A DNA stretch of 17,410 nt from positions 1 to 17,410 of the forward strand of contig JBBINY010000054.1 of the NCBI GenBank assembly GCA_037443645.1, written 5' to 3'. The notes under the pieces are model-generated. The model was not told where the DNA came from. It made no database searches and worked only from the letters and a program-made list of their open reading frames with translations. Position numbers and translations under genes: made by a program. Below are positions 7,237-14,772 of this stretch, in pieces (position 1 is the stretch's first letter; the number at the start of each line of letters is the position of its first letter). This stretch comes from UBA2336 sp037443645 (GTDB lineage Bacteria; Bacteroidota; Bacteroidia; Cytophagales; Cyclobacteriaceae).

Positions 7237-8670
7237 TTATTCTCTTTTTTGACATGGATTATAAGCATCTGTGGTGCCCAGAAGCAGGCCAATGTTTGGT
7301 ATTTTGGCAAAAGAATAGGAATCAATTTTAATGTTGATCCTCCTGTGTTGCTACTGGATGGACAGATTGATTATGATGAAACACCCGATAATCTTGAGTC
7401 GGCTGCATCAATAGCTGATGAAAATGGGAACTTGCTTTTCTACACAAACGGAGTGAAAGTGTGGAACAGGCTCCATCAGGTAATGCCAAATGGCACCGGT
7501 CTTTATGGAAGAAATACAACCACTCAAACGCTGATTGTTCTAAAGCTAGGTAGTTCTTCTCTTTATTATGTCTTTACAGCTTCACCTGAAGGAGATAGTG
7601 ACTACTTTCCAATTGAAAGTCGAGGGTTTCACTATTCGGTAATTGACCTTTCAAAAAACAATGGGCTTGGTGAGGTAGTTGAAAAAAATATAAAGCTCGT
7701 TACTTCAACTACTGAAAAAATTGCCGGCACGAATCATGTAAATGGAAAAGATGTTTGGGTGGTCATGCATGAATGGAATAGCAGATTCTTCAGGGCTTAT
7801 CTTGTAACTGAAACTGGTATTTCTCATAATCCGGTAATAAGCGAGTCGGGTAGCATACATTCAGGAGGTCTTGGTGATGGAAGTACTTGGAATGCCATTG
7901 GACAGATGAAAATTTCACCTGATGGAGAAAAGTTGGCATTAGTAACCTACATCAGTAAGCAATTGGAAGTGTTTCATTTTGATCCTTCGAATGGCAAAAT
8001 AAATTTGATGTTTTCAAAGTCGTTGTATGAAGAAGGGGGAGGTCGCTTGGTAGGTGTCGAATTCTCCCCAAGCAGTCGTTACCTGTATTTTACGGAAAAT
8101 TTTTGTAATGTCTTTCAGGTTGACCTTAATGCTGAACAGGGAAAAATTAATATCGTAAAGATTAGTAATACTCCCCCTTGCGATCATCCAAGTCAACTTC
8201 AACTTGCTCCCGATAACAAAATTTATGTAGCTCAATTTGGTGAATCCTTTATTGGGGTAATCGAAAAGCCAAATGAAGCGGGTGAATTAAGTGAGTTTAA
8301 GGGTCGTGCTATTGAAATCCCTAATGATGGAATTCATCAATGCAATATAGGATTACCTAATTTCATATCCAGTTATTTCCATGATCCTGAACACTATCCT
8401 GCAAACCCTTACTTCCAAATGACTAATGTCTTTACACCCAACAATGATGGTTATAATGATAGATTTGTGCCGCTGATGAAATACAATGTTGAGTTTTATA
8501 ATCTTGTTATTTACAATCGCTGGGGAGAAAGGGTTTATCAAACGAGTGATCTTGAAAACGGCTGGGATGGACAGGGTTTTTCTCAAGGAATTTATTATTG
8601 GTTGGCCCATTATTATGGAATTAATGGTAAACAGAGAACACAGAAAGGGTCGGTTCATTTGATCCGATGA
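7222..8670 (+). CDS. Secreted beta-propeller-like protein with T9SS type B (gliding motility) C-terminal domain
   Basis: The 482-residue product has a signal peptide (hydrophobic 2-17, probable cleavage near CGA/QKQ), a large beta-rich body and a gliding-motility-associated C-terminal domain, the type B signal of the type IX secretion system. The body begins NVWYFGKRIGINFN and has ESAASIADENGNLLFYTNGVKVWN followed by repeated propeller-like strands (IGQMKISPDGEKLALVTY, GVEFSPSSRYLYFTEN, LQLAPDNKIYVAQFG), as in Bacteroidota proteins with this architecture. The type B domain covers about 397-482: VFTPNNDGYNDRF, then YNRWGERVY, then NGWDGQ and GIYYWLA. It is predicted to cross the outer membrane and be attached to or released from the surface; its ligand is unknown. 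GAAGGA upstream of the ATG could serve as a ribosome-binding site. It is richer in A+T than the ftsY and rimO blocks. Confidence 0.88.
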   Translation: MRILILFSFLTWIISICGAQKQANVWYFGKRIGINFNVDPPVLLLDGQIDYDETPDNLESAASIADENGNLLFYTNGVKVWNRLHQVMPNGTGLYGRNTTTQTLIVLKLGSSSLYYVFTASPEGDSDYFPIESRGFHYSVIDLSKNNGLGEVVEKNIKLVTSTTEKIAGTNHVNGKDVWVVMHEWNSRFFRAYLVTETGISHNPVISESGSIHSGGLGDGSTWNAIGQMKISPDGEKLALVTYISKQLEVFHFDPSNGKINLMFSKSLYEEGGGRLVGVEFSPSSRYLYFTENFCNVFQVDLNAEQGKINIVKISNTPPCDHPSQLQLAPDNKIYVAQFGESFIGVIEKPNEAGELSEFKGRAIEIPNDGIHQCNIGLPNFISSYFHDPEHYPANPYFQMTNVFTPNNDGYNDRFVPLMKYNVEFYNLVIYNRWGERVYQTSDLENGWDGQGFSQGIYYWLAHYYGINGKQRTQKGSVHLIR

Positions 8671-8801
8671 TTAGCGGCTATCTCAAAAAAGTAAAATTAA
8701 AACTATAAGCTGTGAAATAAGGTGCGTTGGATGAAGTTTAATTGTGTCCAGAAATTCAGTTTAGACTTTGAAGCCTGGAGAATAGCTTTGGCTTTGATAG
8801 A

Positions 8802-9755
8802 TTAGCTATTGCTGAATAACGAGTCCACAAATTCAGCATTGTTGAACACCTGCAGGTCGTCAACTTTTTCGCCAACCCCGATGTACTTTACCGGTATTTT
8901 GAACCCATCCGAAATGCCGATAACTACACCGCCCTTCGCGGTGCCGTCCAGTTTGGTAATAACGAGGGCGGTTACATCAGTAGCTTTGGTAAACTCGCGG
9001 GCCTGGGTCACCGCATTTTGCCCGGTGCTGCCATCCAGCACCAGCAGTACTTCGTGCGGTGCCTCGGGTATTAGTTTTTGAATCACTCGCCTGATTTTTG
9101 ACAGTTCGCTCATCAGGTTGGTTTTGGTGTGCAGCCGGCCGGCTGTATCGATAATCACCACATCGGCATTTTTTTCAATACCCTCTTTCACCGCATCAAA
9201 GGCTACGGAAGACGGATCGGTGTTCATTCCGCGGCTAACAACGGATACGGCCACCCGTTCTCCCCATAATTTGAGCTGATCAACCGCAGCAGCCCGGAAG
9301 GTATCGGCAGCGCCAAGCAGCACACTCTTTCCTTTTTGTTTATACTGGGCCGAGAGTTTTCCAATGGTGGTAGTTTTGCCGACACCATTTACACCCACTA
9401 CCATAATGACGTATGGCTTTATGCCGTCAGGGGTTTCAAATTCGGATGCACTTGTGCTTTTGTTTTCTGCCAGTAAAGAAGCGATCTCTTCTTTCAATAT
9501 TCGGTTTAGCTCGGCAGCACCAACGTACTTGTCGCGCGCCACGCGCTGTTGAATACGCTTGATTATTTTCAGCGTGGTTTCTACACCTACATCGGAGGAA
9601 ACAAGGATTTCCTCCAGGTTGTCCAGCACATCATCATCAACCGTGGATTTACCCATCAGGGCCTTGCTCAGTTTGCCAAGGAAGCTTGAGCTGGTCTTCT
9701 GCAAACCCTGGTTAAGTGATTCTTTTTTTTCTTTAGAAAAAAATCCAAATGCCAT
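8802..9755 (-). CDS. ftsY: Signal recognition particle receptor FtsY
   Basis: FtsY is the SRP-receptor GTPase that docks ribosome-nascent chain complexes at the inner membrane. The 317-residue product has a short N-terminal region without the long acidic A domain of E. coli, as usual in Bacteroidota. A four-helix N domain (about 20-100) and the G domain follow. G motifs are GVNGVGKTT (121-129), DTFRAAAVDQL (151-161), DTAGR (203-207), TKLDGTAKGG (267-276) and the closing GVGEKVDDL (293-301). The N-terminal FGFF may be part of the membrane-targeting helix. The ATG at 9753-9755 lies just 14 bases after the T-run of the terminator ending the upstream L28-L33-DUF4295 unit, so expression depends on readthrough or on a promoter I could not recognise. 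All catalytic motifs are intact. Confidence 0.97.
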   Translation of the reverse strand: MAFGFFSKEKKESLNQGLQKTSSSFLGKLSKALMGKSTVDDDVLDNLEEILVSSDVGVETTLKIIKRIQQRVARDKYVGAAELNRILKEEIASLLAENKSTSASEFETPDGIKPYVIMVVGVNGVGKTTTIGKLSAQYKQKGKSVLLGAADTFRAAAVDQLKLWGERVAVSVVSRGMNTDPSSVAFDAVKEGIEKNADVVIIDTAGRLHTKTNLMSELSKIRRVIQKLIPEAPHEVLLVLDGSTGQNAVTQAREFTKATDVTALVITKLDGTAKGGVVIGISDGFKIPVKYIGVGEKVDDLQVFNNAEFVDSLFSNS

Positions 9756-9769
9756 ACCTGCAACTTACC

Positions 9770-9806
9770 AAAAAAATGAACCCCCGCTTCTGAAGAAACG
9801 AGGGTT
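9770..9806 (-). terminator. Intrinsic terminator between DUF4295 and ftsY
   Basis: On the minus strand AACCCTCGTTTC (9806-9795) pairs over 12 bp, with two G-U pairs, with GAAGCGGGGGTT (9790-9779) around a TTCA loop. After two further bases comes a run of seven T (9776-9770). Both parts of a Rho-independent terminator are present. It follows the DUF4295 stop by 22 bases and should end most rpmB-rpmG-DUF4295 transcripts. Confidence 0.85.
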
Positions 9807-9828
9807 ATAAATGTTTTACAGAACCTGC

Positions 9829-9984
9829 TTATTTTTTTGCCAGCGTTTCCTTTACCAGATCGGCAGGTACAATTTCTTCTTTAAAGGTATAAGCCCCGGT
9901 TTTCTCCGACCGGATGGCACGGATTACTTTCGCATAATGCTTGCCGTCACCTTTCTTCAGTGTTGCTACAACTTTCTTTGCCAT
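9829..9984 (-). CDS. DUF4295 family small basic protein
   Basis: This is a 51-residue protein beginning MAKKVVATLKKGDGKHYAKV and continuing with RAIRSEKTGAYTFKEEIVP. It is highly basic at the N terminus and matches the Bacteroidota family DUF4295, which is typically encoded directly after ribosomal protein L33. Function is not established; position and charge suggest a ribosome-associated role, which is inference. The ATG lies 2 bases downstream of the rpmG stop, so the two genes are surely co-transcribed, and the terminator at 9770-9806 closes the unit. Confidence 0.93.
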   Translation of the reverse strand: MAKKVVATLKKGDGKHYAKVIRAIRSEKTGAYTFKEEIVPADLVKETLAKK

Positions 9985-9986
9985 GG

Positions 9987-10169
9987 TTACTTAATTTCTT
10001 TGTGAACGGTGTATTTCTTCAATACCGGGTTGTACTTCCTCAGTTCCAACCGTTCGGTGGTGTTTTTGCGGTTCTTGGTGGTAATGTAACGGCTCATGCC
10101 GGGCATGCCCGAAGTTTTGTGCTCGGTGCATTCCAGAATTACCTGAACTCGGTTGCCTTTCTTTGCCAT
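9987..10169 (-). CDS. rpmG: 50S ribosomal protein L33
   Basis: L33 is a small protein of the large ribosomal subunit located near the E site. The 60-residue product has the family pattern GNRVQVILECTEHKTSG, then SRYITTKNRKNT and the ending LELRKYNPVLKKYTVHKEIK. Only one cysteine is present, so it is the zinc-free (C-minus) form lacking the paired CxxC motifs; zinc-independent growth of the ribosome pool would not need a paralogue for this subunit. It sits 16 bases downstream of rpmB and 2 bases upstream of DUF4295 in one transcription unit. Confidence 0.96.
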   Translation of the reverse strand: MAKKGNRVQVILECTEHKTSGMPGMSRYITTKNRKNTTERLELRKYNPVLKKYTVHKEIK

Positions 10170-10185
10170 GTTCGTAATCGGTTAA

Positions 10186-10425
10186 TTATGCTACGGCCCG
10201 TCCTTTTGCTTTTGCCTCTTTCAAAACGGCCGAAATGCCATATTTATTAATGGTTTTGATTGCCTTGGTAGAAACCTTCAGGGTAATCCAGCGGTTTTCC
10301 TCCGGCAGGAAAAAGCGCTTTTTCTGCAGATTTGGATAAAACCTGCGCTTGGTTTTGTTGTTCGCGTGGGAGACATTGTTTCCAACCCGCGGCCGTTTTC
10401 CAGTGATTTCACAAACTCGTGCCAT
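10186..10425 (-). CDS. rpmB: 50S ribosomal protein L28
   Basis: L28 is a structural protein of the large ribosomal subunit. The 79-residue product starts MARVCEITGKRPRVGNNVSH, has the conserved NKTKRRFYPNLQKKRFF segment and ends in the helix region TIKTINKYGI-type (KAIKTINKYGISAVLKEAK). The frame remains open upstream to 10482, but those 19 residues are not L28-like, so the ATG at 10423-10425 is the start. It is the first gene of the L28-L33-DUF4295 unit, with a candidate promoter at 10459-10491. Confidence 0.96.
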   Translation of the reverse strand: MARVCEITGKRPRVGNNVSHANNKTKRRFYPNLQKKRFFLPEENRWITLKVSTKAIKTINKYGISAVLKEAKAKGRAVA

Positions 10426-10458
10426 GCCTTTGTTTTCGTTATCCTTAAAAAAGGACTG

Positions 10459-10491
10459 CAAATATCGGGAAAACACCCCCACATCTCCAAG
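10459..10491 (-). promoter_or_regulatory. Candidate promoter of the rpmB operon
   Basis: On the minus strand CTTG (10491-10488) and GATATTTG (10466-10459) are 21 bases apart. The second matches the TAnnTTTG element at all but its first position. It is 33 bases before the L28 ATG, and no terminator clearly separates it from the upstream VCBS gene, so readthrough from that gene is also possible. Confidence 0.4.
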
Positions 10492-10553
10492 TCCGGTCAG
10501 AAATTACCCCAAGGAAGAGAAACCTCTAAATTTTACGCAGATAATGCGTTTTA

Positions 10554-12755
10554 TCAATTAATAATAACCCTCCGAGCAAAGGATTTACCGTTGATGATGA
10601 ACCTGAAAATATACAACCCGGGCTTCAGGCTGCCAGTTGTATACTGGTAGGTTTGGTAGGCATTCAGGTAAAGGGGAGTGCCCACCTGCTGACCAACCGC
10701 ATTCAATAAATAAACAGCCGAGGGCCGGTCTACCCGGATTGTAATTACCTGCGATAACTCTGTGCTAAGGGGATTCGGGTAAATTTCAATCAGCGGAACC
10801 TCCGGCAAGGTGGAGGTATCATCATGCTTAAGGATGTGCAGCCCGCCTTTGATGTTGCCCACTACGATGGCAGGTTTATCGGTATCGAACAGGTTTACAA
10901 CGATTGGCCAGGTTCTTCCGCCCAGGTTTTTAGCAACATACTCTTGCCGCAGTTCATTGTAAACGATATTCCGGAGGGCTGGCTCAGCCACCGATGCTTC
11001 TTTAAAGTTACTGACAATGGCAAGGTTTCCTGTCTGATCCCCCATCACCAGATCCATCTTACCGTCACCATCAAGATCGCCACTGGTACATGCAAGATTT
11101 TGCCTGAGTACGCTTGACCCAAGCCCTAGGAATTCGGAATTAGTTAATGTAAAAGCAGGCATTGCAGGCGTACCGGTGTTTTCCCAATACTGCAAAGCGC
11201 CATTTGATTTGCCCACCAGCAAGTCGGGTTTAGAGTCGTTGTTTACAAAAACAACGGAAACGTTTTCATTGGTGAAGACGGGGAAGTTCAGCGATTGAAT
11301 ATTTGCCGAATTGATGCTTAACCCGATCTGAGCCGCATTCGGTATGAAATAGAAATTGGTATTGGTGCCAAACTGATTGGATGCAGTGAACGCCAAATCC
11401 GGTTTTGCATCCCCGTTCATGTCGGCAAATACCGGTTTAATGTTTGTAAGATTAAAAAATGATAGGCCTGCATAATTTTCGGTGACCAGGGTAAATGCAG
11501 GCTCGCTTCGTGTTCCGGTATTCTCAAAAAATGCAATGGTCGCCCGTGCGTTATGTGCGTAGTTTCCTATGAACAAATCAAAATCGCCATCGCCATCGGC
11601 ATCAAAAAAGGCCGGCACTGCGTTATCGCCCACATCAATCATGTTGCTTTGCAGAAAGTCGGGTGATTGAAAATCATATACAGGCAACTGATTGGTTCCG
11701 GTGTTTTTATAGAACCACATCGTTTCCTTCAGGTTGGTAAAGGGGGAGTCGCGGTAAAAAATGTTGGGCAGAGCAATCATATCAGTCAGGAGGTCACCAT
11801 CCACATCCTCAAAATACACTGTGGGATAAGGAAAGGCGGCAATCGGATTGGATACCGGAAAGGCCGTTGCCGTTGTAATAAGCGGAGTGGTTGAGTTGCC
11901 CTCGTTAAGCAATTGGTAAACCCGGAAGCAGTTTGATTCCGAAAAGAGAATATCCTGATCGCCATCGTTGTCCAAATCAAGGGCCACCAGGCTTTTCCCT
12001 CCTGCATGGAGTTGTCTTCCGCCTGTTGAACACGATTCGTTGTTAAAAGCAAACACGCCACAGCTGCACTCGGTTACGCCACCCCAGGTTTGTGTAATCC
12101 GTTCAAACTCCAGCGAGTCGCAGGTGCCGTATCGTTCTTTGCTGAAATTTTTATGAAACTCGATGGAGCCTGCCCCTACAAACTTCACATTAAAAATATC
12201 CAGGTCGCCATCGCCATCAACATCGCTGATGGACGGCAGGTCATCAAAATTGAGTTGCAGGTTTACTTTATTAACAAAGCCTTTGGTGAGCAGCACGGTG
12301 ATCTTGGTGCCGAACCCTGTATCAAATAAAAAGTGCTCCCATGCAGGGGGCTCTCCGGGTGCTGTTATGTTTTTGTAAACCTTAATGCCCAGCACATCAC
12401 CAGTAAACAAATCCTTTTTTCCATCGCAATTGAAATCGCGAAGCAACATCCAATTGGTTATTTCCTCAGGAAAGTAGGTTTCGTAATCAGGTGCATAAAC
12501 ATAGGCGCTTCCAACGCGAAGAAATGTAATTACCCGACCGGCCATGCGGTCATATAAGGCAAGATCGTTAAGCCCGTCCTGATTAAGATCAATAGTGTTA
12601 ATCTGTCCGGCATTAAAACCCCCTGCCCAGGCAAGCCGGAGGGTGTCGGTATTTGCAATAACCGGAACTGTGCCATCAAGGCGATAGGTGAATTGAGCGA
12701 GCAGGCCCTGCAGCAGGCAGGTGAGGAAAACCGTAATCGTCAATCTTTTTTTCAT
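10554..12755 (-). CDS. Secreted VCBS/FG-GAP repeat protein with T9SS type A sorting domain
   Basis: The 733-residue product starts with a signal peptide (MKKRLTITVF, cleavage near LLA/QFT). It carries eight to nine calcium-loop repeats of the FG-GAP/VCBS type: DLNQDGLNDLAL, DFNCDGKKDLF, DVDGDGDLDIF, DLDNDGDQDIL, DVDGDLLTDM, DADGDGDFDLF, DMNGDAKPDLAF, NNDSKPDLLV and DLDGDGKMDLVM. Between them are strands such as YWENTGTPAMPAF and FFENTGTRSEPAF, as in an integrin-like beta propeller that binds calcium through the acidic loops. The last 75 residues (IYPNPLSTELSQ...LKPGLYIFRF...ARRVIIN) are a T9SS type A sorting domain, so it should be exported across the outer membrane and anchored or released. 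The substrate or ligand is not evident. Its ATG is 53 bases from the divergent murF. I see no frameshift. Confidence 0.92.
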   Translation of the reverse strand: MKKRLTITVFLTCLLQGLLAQFTYRLDGTVPVIANTDTLRLAWAGGFNAGQINTIDLNQDGLNDLALYDRMAGRVITFLRVGSAYVYAPDYETYFPEEITNWMLLRDFNCDGKKDLFTGDVLGIKVYKNITAPGEPPAWEHFLFDTGFGTKITVLLTKGFVNKVNLQLNFDDLPSISDVDGDGDLDIFNVKFVGAGSIEFHKNFSKERYGTCDSLEFERITQTWGGVTECSCGVFAFNNESCSTGGRQLHAGGKSLVALDLDNDGDQDILFSESNCFRVYQLLNEGNSTTPLITTATAFPVSNPIAAFPYPTVYFEDVDGDLLTDMIALPNIFYRDSPFTNLKETMWFYKNTGTNQLPVYDFQSPDFLQSNMIDVGDNAVPAFFDADGDGDFDLFIGNYAHNARATIAFFENTGTRSEPAFTLVTENYAGLSFFNLTNIKPVFADMNGDAKPDLAFTASNQFGTNTNFYFIPNAAQIGLSINSANIQSLNFPVFTNENVSVVFVNNDSKPDLLVGKSNGALQYWENTGTPAMPAFTLTNSEFLGLGSSVLRQNLACTSGDLDGDGKMDLVMGDQTGNLAIVSNFKEASVAEPALRNIVYNELRQEYVAKNLGGRTWPIVVNLFDTDKPAIVVGNIKGGLHILKHDDTSTLPEVPLIEIYPNPLSTELSQVITIRVDRPSAVYLLNAVGQQVGTPLYLNAYQTYQYTTGSLKPGLYIFRFIINGKSFARRVIIN

Positions 12756-12808
12756 TCAGTAGTAACGCAGACCGAACCGGTACTGTTATCTTGGCAGGTA
12801 AGATAACG

Positions 12809-14092
12809 ATGGACATTCAGAATTTATATGAAATCTTCCGCAAGAGCGGAAAAGTTTCTACGGATACACGCAAGATCGAACCTGGCTGTATTTTTTTTGC
12901 GCTGAAGGGAGAGCGTTTTGATGGAAATCGGTTTGCTGAGGAAGCGCTTGCCCAGGGCGCCCATTGGGCCGTGGTTGATGATCCCGCGTGTGCAACAGAT
13001 AATCGCTACATCCTTGTAGAAAATGTATTGAAGACACTGCAGGCGTTGGCGCGTTTTCACCGCGATCAGATGACAATACCGGTAATCGGGTTGACCGGTT
13101 CGAACGGTAAGACCACCTCAAAAGAACTGGTGCATGCGGTGCTGGCAAAAAAGTTCAACACGTTTGCCACAAAGGGTAACCTGAATAATCACATTGGCGT
13201 TCCACTTTCCATCCTGGCTATTACCAGCCCGGTTGAACTAGCAGTGATTGAAATGGGGGCAAACCGGGTAGGAGATATTGCCGAACTGTGCGCCATCGCC
13301 AATCCGACTCATGGATTTATTACCAACATCGGAAAAGCACATATCGGCACGTTTGGCGGATTCAACAACATCGTACGCGGAAAGTCAGAATTATACATGC
13401 ACCTCATCAATCATCACGGTACGGTGTTCATCAACTCGCAAAATCCGATTTTGTTCAACATGGCTAAGCGATTCAGCAATCCGGTATTCTATCCGCAAAA
13501 GGGCGACTATTTTCATTGCGAGCTGCTCAACGCTGATCCGTATGTGGTTGTTCGAACGGAGAATGGAATAAACGTACAAACTAAGTTGATTGGCGCATAC
13601 AACTTTGAAAATATTGCCGTTGCCTTGTGCATAGGTAAATTTTTTGGAGTAGAGGCCAGCCTGGCTGCACAGGCGGTGGCTGATTATGAACCCGCCAATA
13701 TGCGTTCGCAAGTGGTGAAGCAGGGAACAAATACCATCATTCTTGATGCCTACAATGCCAACCCAACTTCGATGGCCGCTGCCATTGAAAACATGGTTTT
13801 GATAAAAGCCGACAGAAAAGTATTGATATTGGGTGATATGTATGAACTGGAGGAGGAAGCGGAGCGGGAGCATCGCGCTTTGGGTAAATTGATTCGCGAC
13901 TTTGGGTTTACGGATGTTTTATTATGTGGCAGCTTAATGCAGGCGGCTGCTGAAGAATTTTCAAAAGCAAAGCACTTCAGCACAAAAGAAGAGTTATTGA
14001 ATTACCTGAAGCAAAACCCGATCAGCAATGCTACCGTTTTAGTGAAAGCATCAAGAGGAGTTGGGTTGGAAGCGGTTATGGATGTGATTTAA
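12809..14092 (+). CDS. murF: UDP-N-acetylmuramoyl-tripeptide--D-alanyl-D-alanine ligase MurF
   Basis: MurF adds the D-Ala-D-Ala dipeptide to the UDP-MurNAc-tripeptide with ATP, the last cytosolic step of the peptidoglycan precursor. From the ATG at 12809 the product is 427 residues, the usual length. The N-terminal substrate domain has STDTRKIEPGCIFFALKG (17-34). The central ATPase has the P-loop GLTGSNGKTT (94-103), KGNLNNHIGVPLS (122-134), the EMGA metal-binding region (148-151) and NIGKAHIGTFGG (173-184). The C-terminal domain has ILDAYNANPTSM and GDMYELEEEAEREH. A TTG 18 bases upstream (12791) extends the frame but adds nothing MurF-like. DUF2461 follows after 20 bases and is probably co-transcribed. 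MurF stands alone here, outside the usual mur cluster. Confidence 0.97.
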   Translation: MDIQNLYEIFRKSGKVSTDTRKIEPGCIFFALKGERFDGNRFAEEALAQGAHWAVVDDPACATDNRYILVENVLKTLQALARFHRDQMTIPVIGLTGSNGKTTSKELVHAVLAKKFNTFATKGNLNNHIGVPLSILAITSPVELAVIEMGANRVGDIAELCAIANPTHGFITNIGKAHIGTFGGFNNIVRGKSELYMHLINHHGTVFINSQNPILFNMAKRFSNPVFYPQKGDYFHCELLNADPYVVVRTENGINVQTKLIGAYNFENIAVALCIGKFFGVEASLAAQAVADYEPANMRSQVVKQGTNTIILDAYNANPTSMAAAIENMVLIKADRKVLILGDMYELEEEAEREHRALGKLIRDFGFTDVLLCGSLMQAAAEEFSKAKHFSTKEELLNYLKQNPISNATVLVKASRGVGLEAVMDVI

Positions 14093-14112
14093 GGACAGAT
14101 AAACCGACACGC

Positions 14113-14772
14113 ATGGGATTCGATAAAATCTTAAAATTTCTGAAAGACATCGCAAAGAATAATAACCGCGACTGGTTTGAAAAGAACAAGTTGCGGTATG
14201 TAGAAACAAAAACAATATTTGACGATTTTCTGGGAATGCTGCATAAAGAATTGCTCAGATTTGATGAGGGGCTGGCAGGATTAAACCCACGCAAGCAAGC
14301 CTTTCGCATTTATCGTGATGTGCGGTTCAGTAAAGATAAACGTCCCTACAAGGTAAACATGGGGGCAGGGTTTTCTCCGCACGGAAAAATGGAACAGGAG
14401 CCAGGCTACTACCTTCATGTTGAACCGGGCAACAGCTTTGTTGCAGGTGGTTTATACATGCCTAATGCCGAAAACCTCGCAAAGGTGAGGCAGGAAATTG
14501 ATTACAATGCCGAAGCGCTTTTGAAGATTCTGAACAATAAGAAGTTCAAAAACTATTTTTCAGGGCTGGATGACTTCGATCAGGTAAAAACAGCTCCAAA
14601 AGGGTATGCTCAAGATCACCCGCATATTGCTTTATTAAAAAACAAAAGTTTTGTGGTTTCGCATCATTTCACCGACACACAGGTTAAGCATAAAAACTTT
14701 GTGAAACAGGTGGCGGAGGTGTGTAAAACACTGAAGCCGTTGAATGATTTTTTAAAAGAAGCCATTTCTTAG
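14113..14772 (+). CDS. DUF2461 (TIGR02453) family protein
   Basis: This is a 219-residue soluble protein of unknown biochemical function. The family pattern is clear: NNNRDWFEKNKLRYVE near the N terminus (about 17-32), LNPRKQAFRIYRDVRFSKDKRPYK (about 57-80), then GAGFSPHGK, PGYYLHVEPGNSFVAGGLYMP and a C-terminal half with FDQVKTAPKGYAQDHPHI and the late helices. No signal peptide or membrane segment is seen, so it is cytosolic. The ATG is 20 bases after the murF stop, suggesting one transcript, but no functional tie to cell-wall synthesis is known to me. Its TAG overlaps the TAA of the convergent AsmA-like gene. Confidence 0.9.
   Translation: MGFDKILKFLKDIAKNNNRDWFEKNKLRYVETKTIFDDFLGMLHKELLRFDEGLAGLNPRKQAFRIYRDVRFSKDKRPYKVNMGAGFSPHGKMEQEPGYYLHVEPGNSFVAGGLYMPNAENLAKVRQEIDYNAEALLKILNNKKFKNYFSGLDDFDQVKTAPKGYAQDHPHIALLKNKSFVVSHHFTDTQVKHKNFVKQVAEVCKTLKPLNDFLKEAIS

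Noticed and set aside
7110..7325. Minus-strand frame with an ATG overlapping the start of the type B gene
   Set aside because: Its translation switches from antisense of the signal peptide to an out-of-frame reading of the PKD remnant and has no plausible domain or signal peptide.
8770..8801. Possible ftsY terminator (AAGCC/GGCTT)
   Set aside because: A five-base stem with a loop of about 14 bases and no T-run is not convincing.
10531..10553. Small hairpin (ACGCA/TGCGT) after the VCBS gene as a terminator
   Set aside because: Only a 5-bp stem, and on the minus strand it is followed by A-rich sequence and then only a short T-stretch, too weak to call.
11580..12240. Repeated GATGGCGATGGCGAT-like tracts that resemble a DNA repeat array
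   Set aside because: They encode the calcium-binding D-x-D-G-D-G loops of the VCBS protein and vary in spacing and sequence, so they are protein-level repeats, not a CRISPR or satellite.
12781..12796. TATCTTGG before murF as a promoter element
   Set aside because: One mismatch in the important TTTG part and no TTTG at the -33 distance, so support is too thin.
13391..13873. A 160-codon minus-strand open frame inside murF
   Set aside because: It lies opposite well-conserved MurF sequence and its translation has no recognisable features; it is a shadow of the real gene.
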